A stretch of 64,000 bases of DNA from positions 186,001-250,000 of the forward strand of contig VRMN01000015.1 in the NCBI GenBank assembly GCA_008690995.1. Reading direction: 5' to 3'. The first letter of the stretch is position 1; every line of letters starts with the position of its first letter. Made by a program: the position numbers and the translations under genes. The stretch is from Porphyridium purpureum (Eukaryota > Rhodophyta > Bangiophyceae > Porphyridiales > Porphyridiaceae). Positions 42,046-52,700 of this stretch are shown here, piece after piece. The notes under the pieces are model-generated. The model made no database searches, was not told where the DNA came from, and was given only the letters and a program-made list of their open reading frames with translations.

Positions 42046-43044
42046 TTAGAATCGGCTGCTTCCGTCGCGGCTCATCTCGACAACCAGACAGAGCGCACCG
42101 TCTTCGCCTTGTGCAACAACGCTCAAATCAAGGGCACCCTCAAGTTCTGCCGCCTCATGCTGCTTCAGCACGGCTGATGCTGCGCTGGCAGTATTTTGGA
42201 TCGCAACACTTCCTCGCACTTGCAAAAAGTATGCCTGCCGGTCGTCTTCAATACGAAGAGGCACACTGCACCCTGATTCAACTTGCGCGACAAAGACATT
42301 GGCGTCCTGGTTAATTTGTACTGGCGTTGCTGCGTCTTTTCGCTCCACGTCGCTCACAAGATGCTGCCATGTATTCGGTGCCCAATTGCACTTGTCGCCG
42401 CGCATGGAGCCATAATTCGGCTCAAGACCCGAGCGCCTTGGTACGATCCACATCTGAATGAATCGCAATGGCTCCTCCGGGCTCATATTGCGCTCCGCGT
42501 GAACCACGCCTGTTCCCGCAGTCATGAACTGGATCGAGTTGGGCCCGAGCGTTTCGGCAGTGCCCATCGAGTCTTGGTGCGTGAGCTCGCCGTCCACGAC
42601 AAAGGTGCAGATCTCCATGTTGCGGTGCGGATGGCTGCCGAATCCACGCGCCGGCTGCACAAGATCATCGTTCATGACACGCAGAACGCCAAAGTTCGAG
42701 TTGCTTCGGCTCATGTATTCGGCAAAGCTAAAGTGGAAACGGCTTTTGAGCCAGTTTGCATTCGTCCAGCGCGGGTTACTGCTCATATTTTCGTTCGAAG
42801 GATTTCCAAAATACATTGGGTTTGGCTCGGATACGTACAACATATCCTCGGCCACTTTGCGCACATTTCCGCTATTCTGACTCGGCGCCATCATTCGCAC
42901 TGCCCGATGCAACGGCAAGACCCTCACGCCGCGCCTCTGCCTCGCCACCGACCTGCTTCCCAGAAAGCCAAACTCCGACCACTCCGCACGCGCAACCTTA
43001 CGAGCTGGACGTGTCACCCACCGAACACCTGGCGCCACAAACAT
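42046..43044 (-). CDS. Pirin-family bicupin protein
   Basis: A 332-residue protein. Residues 1-50 are rich in Arg and hydrophobics without acids until ~21, resembling an organelle-targeting peptide; M51/M52 would start the pirin core. The metal-binding N-terminal cupin shows GFGSHPHRNMEICTFV (His-x-His), then LTHQDSMG and QFMTAGTGVVHAERN. These are the canonical pirin ligands (two or three His and one Glu). The C-terminal cupin is poorly conserved, as usual. Pirins bind Fe(II); human pirin is a redox-sensing transcription cofactor, and bacterial or plant homologues include quercetin dioxygenases. Here the role is unknown, and a plastid or mitochondrial location is suggested only by the N-terminus. 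Divergent from the PsbP-like gene with an 813 bp shared promoter region. Confidence 0.88.
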   Translation of the reverse strand: MFVAPGVRWVTRPARKVARAEWSEFGFLGSRSVARQRRGVRVLPLHRAVRMMAPSQNSGNVRKVAEDMLYVSEPNPMYFGNPSNENMSSNPRWTNANWLKSRFHFSFAEYMSRSNSNFGVLRVMNDDLVQPARGFGSHPHRNMEICTFVVDGELTHQDSMGTAETLGPNSIQFMTAGTGVVHAERNMSPEEPLRFIQMWIVPRRSGLEPNYGSMRGDKCNWAPNTWQHLVSDVERKDAATPVQINQDANVFVAQVESGCSVPLRIEDDRQAYFLQVRGSVAIQNTASAASAVLKQHEAAELEGALDLSVVAQGEDGALCLVVEMSRDGSSRF

Positions 43045-43857
43045 CTGCTACTCCACACTCCTTCGACTGTGCCTGTCTGCGTCTCCACGCAGCGTGTCTC
43101 CTCCTTTATATCCACGCGAAACCGTCCTGACGCCTCTGCCAAACTGTCACATGCAAACGCTGGATTCCGTCTGTTTTCTCTTTTCTCTCTCTCGCAACGA
43201 ACCGACAAACGGTTGAACAAACCACCAAGCCACCCACTACGCTCCAATGTGTCTCGACAGGTCAACAGCAAGCCACCGCGCGAGAAATGCCAGCACGCGC
43301 GGTGCGTCGTCACGCACGCGTACGCGCAGCACACAGACACAAAGCGGCGTCCTGTCCACAGCAGCGGCTCACGCGTCGCCTGCCACCCGACTTTCCGCGA
43401 GCTCCCGCGCGCGCGCACGCGCATTTTCGACGCCAGCCGGGTTTCTCCCGAACTGTACCTTGTCCAGAATGAATATGGTACAGTTAGGATTAGGGTAGAT
43501 TAGGGTAGCGCGTGGTGCGTCTGGCTGCAGCAGCAGCTGCTGCGCGCCGCTGCCCCTTCGCCCGCCGCAGCGCGCGTGCGTGAGGTGGCTGCCGCAGTGG
43601 CGGCGGCCTGTGTGTCTCGGTCGGTGTGCGAGACCCTTCGCTGAGATCAGCCTCCCGCTGAAATGATCTGCGCCACGTGAAGCATGCCGTGCGGTCATTT
43701 TTGTTTCTGGTTCGCGCGGCTTCGAGTCACTTGTTGATCTCGCAGATCTTCTTCCACTGGACGCGGGCGTTTTGACGAGTCGAAGGAAGGATTTGCGGGA
43801 CGGCGTTGCTGCAGGAGACAGAGCTGAGGACGTGCAGCGCGTCAGCTCCAGTGCGCG
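43045..43857. other. Divergent promoter region between pirin and the PsbP-like gene
   Basis: It contains the GTAC dyad at 43451-43485 directly followed by TTAGGGTAGATTAGGG-type repeats to about 43507, the same pairing as in the malate dehydrogenase promoter. A CAGCAGCAGCTGCTG palindrome lies near 43530. No other gene is seen. Confidence 0.45.
43451..43485. promoter_or_regulatory. AACTGTACC-N17-GGTACAGTT inverted repeat plus telo-box
   Basis: A perfect 9 bp inverted repeat with a longer, 17 bp spacer, about 400 bp from both flanking ATGs and abutting TTAGGGT repeats (43487-43507). Confidence 0.5.
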
Positions 43858-44745
43858 ATGGCGGCATTTGTGGGGAGTTCAGTGGATGTGCGCGGTTTAC
43901 GTGTTTCCGGCGTGCACCGACGCGGATCGATTCTGGTGTGTCGCGAGATATGTGGCGTAAACCGGAACGTGGCACCCCGTGGATACTTGAGCATGGTATC
44001 GATGGAGGCGGGATCTGACGCAGGCATCGCGGACAGTCGTTGCTCGCGCAGACAGCTGTTGAGTGGCGTGGCTGGTGCCGTGCTGGCTGCGGCGGTCTCG
44101 GCGCATACAGACGGCACGGGATTCGTTGGTCTGGCAGCGCCTGCCGTGGATGATACGACCAAGGCCGTCAAAATGCTCAGTTCGCTGGGCGTTCCTGCGC
44201 CAAAGGTACCGGGCGGCTTCACTCTTCTGTTCAAGCAGCTGCGCAGTGATGTCGCGCTGGCGTTTGTGCACCCGAGTGCGTGGTTGGTGAACGAGGAGTT
44301 CGAGCTGGAGGTGGACCGGCCGCGATTGGAAAAGTCGCGCCCAAAGAGCATGGCTGCAATTCGATCTGCAGATTTCCGCAGGGCTGAGGAAGTAGGTGTG
44401 TTCGTGCAACCCGTCCCCGCGGGCGTCAAAAGCGTGACTGACATGGATTGGAAGCAGCTCGCGCGTCTGGTCGTCGGGGAAGAGGCCGTTGACCTCAAAC
44501 TGGTAAAAAGGGAAGCTCCGCCAGGCGTGGAAAGTAGCCAGCGCGTTTTCTACGAGTTCCGCTTTGTCACTGTCACAGATGCGGCGTATGCTTTTGAGCG
44601 CCACGGCGCGCTGACAGCAGAAATCCTCGACGGTACGCTGTATGTATTCGCCGGTCAGGCCAACGACCCGAGATGGAAAAAGTCGACTGGAGCACAGATC
44701 CTCACGAGCGTGCAATCATTCACGCTGGCCAAAAGCCTCAAGTGA
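43858..44745 (+). CDS. PsbP-domain thylakoid lumen protein with Tat signal
   Basis: A 295-residue precursor with a bipartite presequence. Residues ~1-50 are hydroxylated, Arg-containing and acid-poor, like a plastid transit peptide. A twin-arginine motif SRRQLL (63-68) is followed by a hydrophobic alanine-rich stretch ending AVSA (79-82), the likely lumen cleavage site. The mature ~210 residues fit the PsbP fold (GFTLLFKQL, FVHPSAWLVN, YEFRFVTV near the C-terminal strands, and a terminal SVQSFTLAK). PsbP-family proteins are lumenal: PsbP stabilises the oxygen-evolving Mn cluster, while PPD/PPL relatives assist photosystem I, photosystem II or NDH assembly. Red algae use PsbU and PsbV in photosystem II, so a PPD-type assembly role is more likely than true PsbP. 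Convergent with the glycosyltransferase gene. Confidence 0.85.
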   Translation: MAAFVGSSVDVRGLRVSGVHRRGSILVCREICGVNRNVAPRGYLSMVSMEAGSDAGIADSRCSRRQLLSGVAGAVLAAAVSAHTDGTGFVGLAAPAVDDTTKAVKMLSSLGVPAPKVPGGFTLLFKQLRSDVALAFVHPSAWLVNEEFELEVDRPRLEKSRPKSMAAIRSADFRRAEEVGVFVQPVPAGVKSVTDMDWKQLARLVVGEEAVDLKLVKREAPPGVESSQRVFYEFRFVTVTDAAYAFERHGALTAEILDGTLYVFAGQANDPRWKKSTGAQILTSVQSFTLAKSLK

Positions 44746-44957
44746 GGATACGGTGCGTAGTTTCAAATAGATGCGGCCGTTGGAGTGATGCCTTCGGGGC
44801 AACTGAAGCATCCTGCAGATAATGTGCACGCATGGTACGGCATTCAGACCAGCATTTGCTTTCATTTTTGAACTTCCTTATTCCCGCTGCTTTATCCTAT
44901 AAAATTTTCACATGCGCCCGGCTCAGGCGACTCCAAACGTTCAGCGGCCTCCATACA

Positions 44958-46643
44958 TTAGTTTTGCACCAGATTCTCCGAGTTCCATTGCATCACATGT
45001 TTGTGCACAGCGGGGCGATCGAACAGAACGTGGCTCCGCGAAATCGTTCGATTGAGCACCTGGGCGCCCGCGATTCCGTGCGTACTGGCTCCGCCACTCG
45101 CTCGCGTGAGTTGTTCGTGCTCGCTTTCGTCGTACAGGTGCGACACTCCAGATTCGTACACGCCAACGTGATAGCCGTTCGTCCATGCCTCCAGACACAG
45201 CATGCAGTCGTGGTAAATATTGTGCTCATAGCTGGTCGCCAGCAACACATCAAACCCATTCAGCTCCGAGAATACCGAGGTGCGCACGAACCACAACGGG
45301 CGCATATGTGCACACTCGACGTACATGAAAGGCAGATCTACATCGGGGTGACCGTACGCTATCTTCCTAAACTCTTGCGAAGATGATGATTGAGTGTTAC
45401 CGCCGCCAATCCGTGCCGATACTTCGGTACTACCGCCGTCTGTACGGCCTTTCATCCAATGGTTTCCAGCCCTTTTTGGCTCATCACCGCTCAAGGGATC
45501 GAGTGGAAAACTACTACTGCTGCCAAACACGCGCTCGTCGCCCACACGCGACGACGAATAGTCCCAGAGCGAGCCGGTCGTACCACTGAGCACACCGAGT
45601 AGCGGATCGAACAAAAAGAGGCGGTGCGCCTGCAGAATCCAGTCGACCTCGTAGAGCGACGGCAGCACGGCATCAGAATGCAGGATTGCGGTGAGCGGTG
45701 CTTCGACGAGCCTCATGGCGCGGTTGATCGCGCGGATCTCGCGCAACCCATTGAAACGCAGCATGGTGAGGCTGGCATACCGTGAGCTCAATTTCATGAG
45801 GCCTAGCAGCGCGTCGTCAAGCCCAATGCTGCCGTGGCTCGAGCCTTTGGCCACGTGTGCCATATCCAAGCACAATATGATCTGTGCGCGCGTCTTCAGC
45901 TGCTGCATGTGCCGCACAAGGGTCTTGACAAGGTCCTCAAGGTGCGTGGCTTGTACTACGTGCGAGTCCGGTGTGTAAATGACGAACGCCAGCCCATACG
46001 CATACTTATCCGTCGCACCGAGGTGCTTCCGGTCGTCGCCGCCTGAGGCAGCCGCCCGCACACTCATTTGCAGAGATGAAGAGCCAGGCTCGCCCATCCT
46101 TCGCTTGACGCGCGCGGAACTGATACTTTCAGACTCTGAGAGTCGCCTGGCGGTATCAACCAGCGCGCTCATGCTCGAATCGACCAGAATACGCATGCGC
46201 TCGCTGCCGGGGTCCTCCTGTGGTATTGGGTGCGGACACGCACAATGGATCCGGCCATCATCACCGTACACGTACATCTGCGCGTCGCCCAATGCCGAAG
46301 TGTACGCTCTGGCGGCGCCAGGATTCGGACTCCTCGACACGCGCAGCGTCGAGGCGATGAACAGCACTGAAATCGAGACGCACAGCGTCCATACCGTGTA
46401 AACCAGTAGCACTTTGCCCTTGGACAACGACGACAACGAGGCCGAACCCGAGCCAGAGCCGGAGCCCGGCCCTGCCGACGCCAGAGATCCTCCAGATGCC
46501 TGCAGGCCGCCACTATTCATCGCCGACACGTGCAGTTCCTTGTCCTTATCTCTGGGAGTTGTCACAGCTCCATTGTCCAACCCACCACCACCGCCGCCCG
46601 ACGCTCCAGCTGTTCCTGTCCGTTGGCCAGCAGAACTGATCAT
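44958..46643 (-). CDS. Type II membrane glycosyltransferase-like protein (family 2-like)
   Basis: A 561-residue protein. A Ser/Gly-rich cytosolic head (1-77) precedes one transmembrane span (~78-99, VLLVYTVWTLCVSISVLFIA), then a lumenal stem and a catalytic-type domain (~215-540). The order of landmarks suggests a GT-A fold: a RALNRA-like segment (IRAINRAMRLVEAP), the strand TAILHSDAVLPS (possible D-x-D-like metal site, H-S-D-A), VLSGTTGSLWD, and a late FVRTSVFSELNGFDVLL plus EHNIYHDCMLCLEAWTNGYHV region resembling the acceptor/nucleotide-sugar motifs of family 2 enzymes. It is therefore a probable Golgi glycosyltransferase, perhaps for the sulfated wall polysaccharide of such algae; donor and acceptor are unknown. 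The ATG at 46643 follows a frame-consistent GTG at 46649 that is ignored. Confidence 0.68.
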   Translation of the reverse strand: MISSAGQRTGTAGASGGGGGGLDNGAVTTPRDKDKELHVSAMNSGGLQASGGSLASAGPGSGSGSGSASLSSLSKGKVLLVYTVWTLCVSISVLFIASTLRVSRSPNPGAARAYTSALGDAQMYVYGDDGRIHCACPHPIPQEDPGSERMRILVDSSMSALVDTARRLSESESISSARVKRRMGEPGSSSLQMSVRAAASGGDDRKHLGATDKYAYGLAFVIYTPDSHVVQATHLEDLVKTLVRHMQQLKTRAQIILCLDMAHVAKGSSHGSIGLDDALLGLMKLSSRYASLTMLRFNGLREIRAINRAMRLVEAPLTAILHSDAVLPSLYEVDWILQAHRLFLFDPLLGVLSGTTGSLWDYSSSRVGDERVFGSSSSFPLDPLSGDEPKRAGNHWMKGRTDGGSTEVSARIGGGNTQSSSSQEFRKIAYGHPDVDLPFMYVECAHMRPLWFVRTSVFSELNGFDVLLATSYEHNIYHDCMLCLEAWTNGYHVGVYESGVSHLYDESEHEQLTRASGGASTHGIAGAQVLNRTISRSHVLFDRPAVHKHVMQWNSENLVQN

Positions 46644-46777
46644 GCTCACCTACATACAATCTCCGACTCGACCAGCACTGGCGCGCTCTCGTTCGGCCTC
46701 GTGTCGCTTGTCCCCTCGGGTCGTCGCACTGTGTCCGTGCCACTGCGGCCTTTTCGATCCGACAAGCATCGCTCGGA

Positions 46778-46799
46778 AAGTACAGCGAGAACTGTACTT
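46778..46799. promoter_or_regulatory. AAGTACAG-N6-CTGTACTT palindrome of the glycosyltransferase gene
   Basis: Perfect 8+6+8 dyad about 135 bp upstream of the ATG, the longest-armed of the 6-spaced dyads. Confidence 0.58.
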
Positions 46800-47558
46800 C
46801 GGACATCAAAAACCATTGTCTGTGGCCGAGAGGGAGACGGAACAGCCAGGAGCCGCCTCATCCGCGTCCGTCCCCTCCAGTCGTCTCGCTCCAATCCCAC
46901 GCACCGCAGAATTCCCGCAAGCCAGAGTTTTTAACCAAACCAACACTGCTTTACTCCACGAGTCTCTGACTCTCTTTCCGACGCTCGAACCAAGAGTCTT
47001 TCAAACAGTTTCGCATTTCTATACCCGCCTGCGCCCAAACATCTCCGTGCTGTCTCACGTCGTGGTGCCGACGAATACTCGCATTCATTCTCGCTCAATT
47101 TGCGCCCCAGCGCGTCGCGCATCCTCTTCAGCCGCTTGTTCTGTCTCACATGCATCTTCCTGTTCCAACTCCCTCTGCCGCTTCGGGAAGGTGCGCTCGT
47201 ATTATGTCAAATACATGATAATAGCGCTCAGCACAAGTGCATCAGGCCTTAGTTAATGCCAGCGGTGTTGGCAAAGTAGCATTGCATCGGAAAGACTGGG
47301 GGGTAGAGTTGTTGTTTGTTTGGTTACGAGTAAAGGTCTTTTACGAGACTCGTGCATTAGGGAAGATAGACGCAGCGGGAGGCGCGATTACTCTCCCCTA
47401 CACCGCCCCATCGACCAGCACCACATCCGGGAGGACTGATCGCTTTAGACCCGGGCGGGGACAGCTCTCACAAACCGGTTCAACTTGACATTTCGAAATT
47501 GTCACTTGTGTATCGAGTGGGGGGTTTCCACGCAAGCCGCTCGACGTCGCTAGATAGG
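46800..47558. other. Intergenic region before the Gag-like ORF
   Basis: No gene recognised. Confidence 0.35.
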
Positions 47559-48386
47559 ATGGCGTCCGGGACGAGATCTCAACGTGAGGGGCAAAGGCGC
47601 ACAGGTGGCGATGAGGCCGAAACGCAATTGAATCCTTGGGATAACATCAAGTCTGCGAACACGGACATGCAAGAATTGCTCGATCTCTGTAACGCGAGCA
47701 CAAACGACGAGATGGAGCTGATGATGGTAGATGCTGTTATGACCCTTAAAAGGCTCGAAACATTCGGTCTTGCGTGCCCGCTTGTGTGCCAAAAGTATTG
47801 TCGTGCGCGTGCACTACCAAACTTCGACGCAGGAACTAGAATCGAGAAGTCGTTCCAACTTTACTGTCCGGATGGAAAGCGTGAAGATACGGCTTTGAAG
47901 TTGGGCCACGATCACGCGGAAGTCAGCCCACGAACTGCCGATTCGAGCAATAGCAAGGTTTCCCAGTTCATTCGTCTCTTCCCCACCGAGCAGCAATTCG
48001 ACGGACACGAAACAGGCATTCCCTATTCCGCCTGGAGCCGTAAGGTGACGTATGTTATGAGGCTGTTAAATATTGATGGAAATACAGCGGCCAAAGCCTT
48101 GCCGTTGATCCTCAAAGGCTCAGCGGAATCGTTCTTATCAGCGAGCAAGCTGGGCAGGCTCCGGCCGCTACTCGACCTCCTGAAGAAAGAATTCGACGCC
48201 GAGGAAACGCGGATGATGCGTATGCTAGAGCTGCGAATGAAGAACTTTTCCGTCTATCAAAAGCGGGGAGTAGACATAATGTCTGCTTTTGCCGACCTCG
48301 TTGCAGACATGACCGACACGGCGACGCGAGTGGGCACCGTTCGACCCCAGTCACCTAGAACGGTTCGGTTAATCCGAAACCGGTAA
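47559..48386 (+). mobile_element. Gag-like ORF of a pol-less LTR-retroelement relic
   Basis: A 275-residue open frame starting at an ATG at 47559. Residues ~150-265 read like a retrotransposon capsid (FIRLFPTEQQFDG..., AWSRKVTYVM, ALPLILKGSAESF, LLDLLKKEFD). No zinc knuckle, protease or polymerase follows; the frame runs into promoter-like DNA with a TATAAAG at 48534. This frame itself looks whole, but the element is only a fragment. Domestication is possible but unsupported. Confidence 0.5.
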
Positions 48387-49306
48387 GCCGTTCAACTGGT
48401 AGACCGTTTAACCGTTTCTAGAAGCTTCTAGAGGTTCCAGAACCTTCTAGACGTGCGCAGAATTGTCAATGATTTGCATTGTCATTTCTCTTGGTGCCTT
48501 GCTGTCCCTGGCGGCGATAAGAGTATAAAGAGGCGACAAGCCTGCTCGGACTAGCCGGTCAGGTCTTGCTCGGAGAGAGAAGAGGGAAGGATAGTAACAG
48601 TGAAGAGACCCACGGTAAAACACTCACATACACAGCTGAAAAAATTCGTGCTGGTGGTTTGGTGCGACGGGTCGCGGTTGTCGCTGCATAGCCACACACG
48701 TGCCACGGCGCCGGGGTCCGCCACTTTTCGACGGGCCTGTAGCAGGAGCAAGATCTGGTAGAAAGACATTCTTACGGTCGAGTAAAACGGAAAGCCTCTA
48801 TTCTGGTCACCTGCTCGTGTTTTCGCTGACATCATCGGCTTTGTCTACAAGCTTGGTCTTACCGCGGCGCCTACCTCTCCAGACACACAGGTGCGTAAGC
48901 ACAGCACTTCACCACTGCCACAGACACTACCATTTAGGCTTGAAGCAGAAAGATATAGATAGAGGAAATTGAGCGGTTGCTTTTTGTTGTCTGGTTGGTC
49001 TAGTCCATCCGCAGAAGACTTCATTTTTTGAAGAGTAGCAGTAAAGACGGCTGAGCTCCGCGTGGAAGACTGTGAAAGATTTTGTCTGTCACAAACGGAG
49101 CTTCCTTCATTACTTTCTCTCTCCTCCTCTACCTCTTCTCTTCTCCTTCCTAGCCTTTTTTCTTTGTTCAGCTGGTGCTGGCTCTGTTTAATACCCGCCT
49201 TCCGGCACCCAAACGGCTTGCATGGCGCGTTCAGCCCTCAGAATAACCCAATCCGATAACCCTCAAGATAACTCAGCTGTACATCGCAGTACACCTAACA
49301 ACTGTA
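48387..49306. other. LTR-like promoter DNA and left flank of the Tc1 element
   Basis: Clustered CTTCTAGA/TCTAGAAG dyads (48410-48460), a TATAAAG (48534-48540) and a GA-rich stretch (about 48570-48600) look like a terminal-repeat promoter. GTAC motifs at 49277-49307 mark the Tc1 target. Confidence 0.4.
49277..49294. promoter_or_regulatory. CTGTAC-N6-GTACAC dyad beside the Tc1 insertion
   Basis: Near-perfect copy of the recurrent element, followed at 49302 by another CTGTAC whose TA is the Tc1 target site. Confidence 0.45.
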
Positions 49307-49426
49307 CGTTAAGTAAAGTACGCACAAATAAGATAGGACCCCGCCTACTTTCTTCCGACTTCATAGTCAATTCGATGGTTTTACTATGTAAGGTAGCCTT
49401 TTCCAACTTTGGTACAGTAAGACGCG

Positions 49427-49770
49427 TGATAGAGTCACAGAAATGAACGTGGGGGTCGAGGTCCAACACTGGTAAGGGGAGACAGCAAACCGAAATCCAC
49501 AGCCGAGAAGACAAGACCAAAAGGGTATCCACGAGTAACCTCCTTTAATCCGCGCCCTAATCTCCTCTGACTAAAAGCCAACTAAGCACGTCGACGGCGA
49601 CGCGAAAGGGTGCTGGTTGTATACCCGTGCGGCGCCATGGACGGCCGCCGTCGCCGCCCATATTGGTGCAGTGTGGGCACAGATTGAGGCTGCTGGCTGC
49701 TCACTCATCTGCAGCAGTACGACGGAACTGGACGCCCGCTCGATACTGGAGTACAGCTTGACCCCATTCA
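49427..49770 (-). repeat. 3' LTR of the copia element
   Basis: 344 bp, ~97% identical to 54847-55190, bounded by TG and CA. Confidence 0.9.
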
Positions 49771-52700
49771 CGCGCCCTCTCAAGCTTAATCCATATCGAG
49801 CGCAGGCTAAAAGAGATTCATATCACAAGCCCCCAACAAGGGGGTATATAGCTAGGACTAGCCATACCATCATCATATCCATAACGGGTTGGTTTCACCA
49901 TACCCGAACAATCATAAGAGGGCGAATTGGTGCTCCGCCCTCACAACCTAACACGACTCCGTGGCCGAAGGGGAAAGAAGGGATGACGAGAGGCCCCACG
50001 CGCACGCATGGCCGCGGAATACATCGGCGCTCACTGGCTTCGTGAGCGGGTCAGCCATATTGCCCCGTGTGGGCACGTGGTCAACGGTCACGAGTGCTTC
50101 ACGGTAAAGCTCGTGAAGCCAAGCCAGACAAAGTTTCTGGGTCTTGCTCGCATGGATCAGCCCTGGACTGAATCCCTTCATCACCGCGCCAAGCGCGGTC
50201 TCATTATCGCAGCGGATAGTGGCGCGCGGCCATCCCCGGCCCACATCCTCCAGGAAAAGTGCGATGGGAAACAGCGCGTTTTGCACTGCGCCATGGAGCG
50301 CCACCAGCTCTGCTTCGGCTGTCGAGGTCGCAACGCGCCTCTGACGTCTACTGGACCACTCGACAAGGTGAAGGGTATCACCGGACACCAAGAATAAAGC
50401 AGTACCGCTGGTTGAGCGACCGGGATCCAAATCGGAATCCACATAACAATGGATCATTATCTGAGCATTCTCCGCTTGCGGCACCGGATAGCGCAAGCGC
50501 ACATCTGCGTGTTTGTACAAGTACGCGAGGACCTCGCTGAGTGCGCGATCTGCATCAGCCGACCAGCGATCTGTGTGACGCGCAATCATTGCCACTGCGT
50601 GTGCGACATCGGGGCGGGTGGTCCTGGCGAGCCACATGAGCTTGCCCAGGCATGAGCGCACCTCAGACGAGCAAGAATTTGCTTCTTCGCTCGTCTCGAC
50701 TCGGGATGAAAGTGGTGTTGCCCTTGCGCGCCCACCTTTGTGGGCCGCAGTGATGTACCTGGCAAATTCGCAGCTATCAAAAATCCACGCGCCCTCCTCG
50801 CGGTACACATTCACGCCGAGGTAGCGGATTGGTTTTGCGCGCGTGCTTTCCGAGATGAGCTGCGCGCTCTTAGTGATGTTGAACATTCTTACTAGCTCAC
50901 GCATTGCCTCGCTCACCGAGTGTGTAGTGCCAAGGATGGCACCATCGTCCACGTAAAGGACGAGCAAAGTAAGCACGCCATTTCGTCTGCGCCAGTAAAT
51001 GTTCTTGTCCGAAGCCGACTCTTTCCAGTGTGCGGCACATAACTTTTCGCGAGCATAAGCCGAATAATCGAATCCCGCTCTGGGCAATCCGTAAAGTGCC
51101 ATCGGTATTGGCACGACGGGGTTTGGAATCGAAGAAATTTTCCGCATATCAGCTCGCGGCAACACAGAATCCAAGAACGGCATCAAGGATTTGAAGTACG
51201 CAAAGGTCGGACTTCCGAGTAACGGTGCATGTACATATGCAGCATCGACGTCAAAGAACATCGCATCTGCGGCCTCACCATGAGTATGGAGCGCAATCGA
51301 CACCGCAGCACGAATGCTCGAAAGGCCCGGAGGCCGGTCAAACTGCGGCACTTCGGGCGGGGCGCGCCGGCCTGTTGCATCAGTGATGTGGCACCCTTGT
51401 GCCACAACGCGGCACTTCAGCGCGCGATGCTCGGGAGGCATCTCACTGTTCTTAATAGCCATGATTGGCTTCAAGTTCACAAAGCGTGCTTGCTTTGCGC
51501 GTGCAGCCTCGTGCTTGCTGACCACCTTATGAAACGGCAGAGCGCCGCTTCCTATAAGTGTCTGCATCTCCTTCTGAAACGCAATGCGGCCTGGCTTTGT
51601 GTGCGCGTGATTGGCAAATGCCACGATCTCAGCTACACCAAGTTCTACAACGTCACCGCTGCAGCTTGCGGTGCGCCCATGTTGAGCGCCATGCCCTTCC
51701 TCCGTCGGCTCCTGCTGCGCCAGCTGCGCCACGCCTAACACCATCTGCATAGCGCGCGTGTTCCCGGTCTTGATGCCGCGCCGATGCTCTTTGAGACCCA
51801 TGGCGCGCTCGCCGAGTAGGCCCATGGCTGCCGCATGAGATCGCAAATCCTTGCTTCCAATGCCGCGCAGTGGCTCACCTCCGCTTTCACCGATCAAGGA
51901 CCAATTAGGCCCGTGCTTTTCGCATCCTGCGCTGAGCGCGTTGTTCATATCTGCGCTCCAGACGCGGCGTTCCTTCTTCCTCTGCGGCGGCGAAACAAGA
52001 ACAACCTCGTTGTCTTCTTGCTGGGCTTCAGCGCTTTTATCACCGGGCAGACTTGACTGAGTATGCTCCGATGATCTATCGCCCTCGGATTCGTGCATGC
52101 TGTCCCGCTCCGGCATTACCCGAGCCATTACACCCTCTTCAGATGGGCGCTCCTTCTTGGGAAATTCGTTTGCTGATAAAGACCACTCTCTTACCCACCT
52201 CGCCGTTGTGGGCCGGAGGTCGGCGTAGGGTGCGGCAAGAAGGTTAAGGGGTGTTCGCGTTGTTGTTGGGGTTGGCATGCGTATGCCGATGACGAGTGCC
52301 AATGTGCCCGGTGAATCGTACTTTGTGTGCTCGGGCGCCAAGACGTACACGCCGCAGCCGAACGGCGGAAGCTCACGGTTCCAAGCGAACCCGTAGCGAG
52401 CCTCATACGGCGTCTTGCCGTCAGCGCCCTCCCACTTGACGTTGCGGGCAGCTGCCCAGTACTGAGCCACAAATGCGAACCACGGCGAATCGAGTCCGGC
52501 GGCGGCAATGCGTGAACGCCCGCGTTCAAGTCACGATGCATTCTTTCGTGGATGGCATGCGTATTGGGACGGTGTGGGAGCATGATTTCGTGGGCTACCA
52601 GGTTACCTTTCAGGGCTGTCTCGAAAGCGCCTTGAAACTCTCCTCCATCATCGGTCTTGACAAGACGCGGCCAGCCGCGTCCGCGCTGTATCTCGATCAG

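Noticed and set aside
42283-43503. 406-codon plus-strand frame
   Set aside because: Antisense of pirin continuing into the promoter; the pirin frame carries the cupin motifs.
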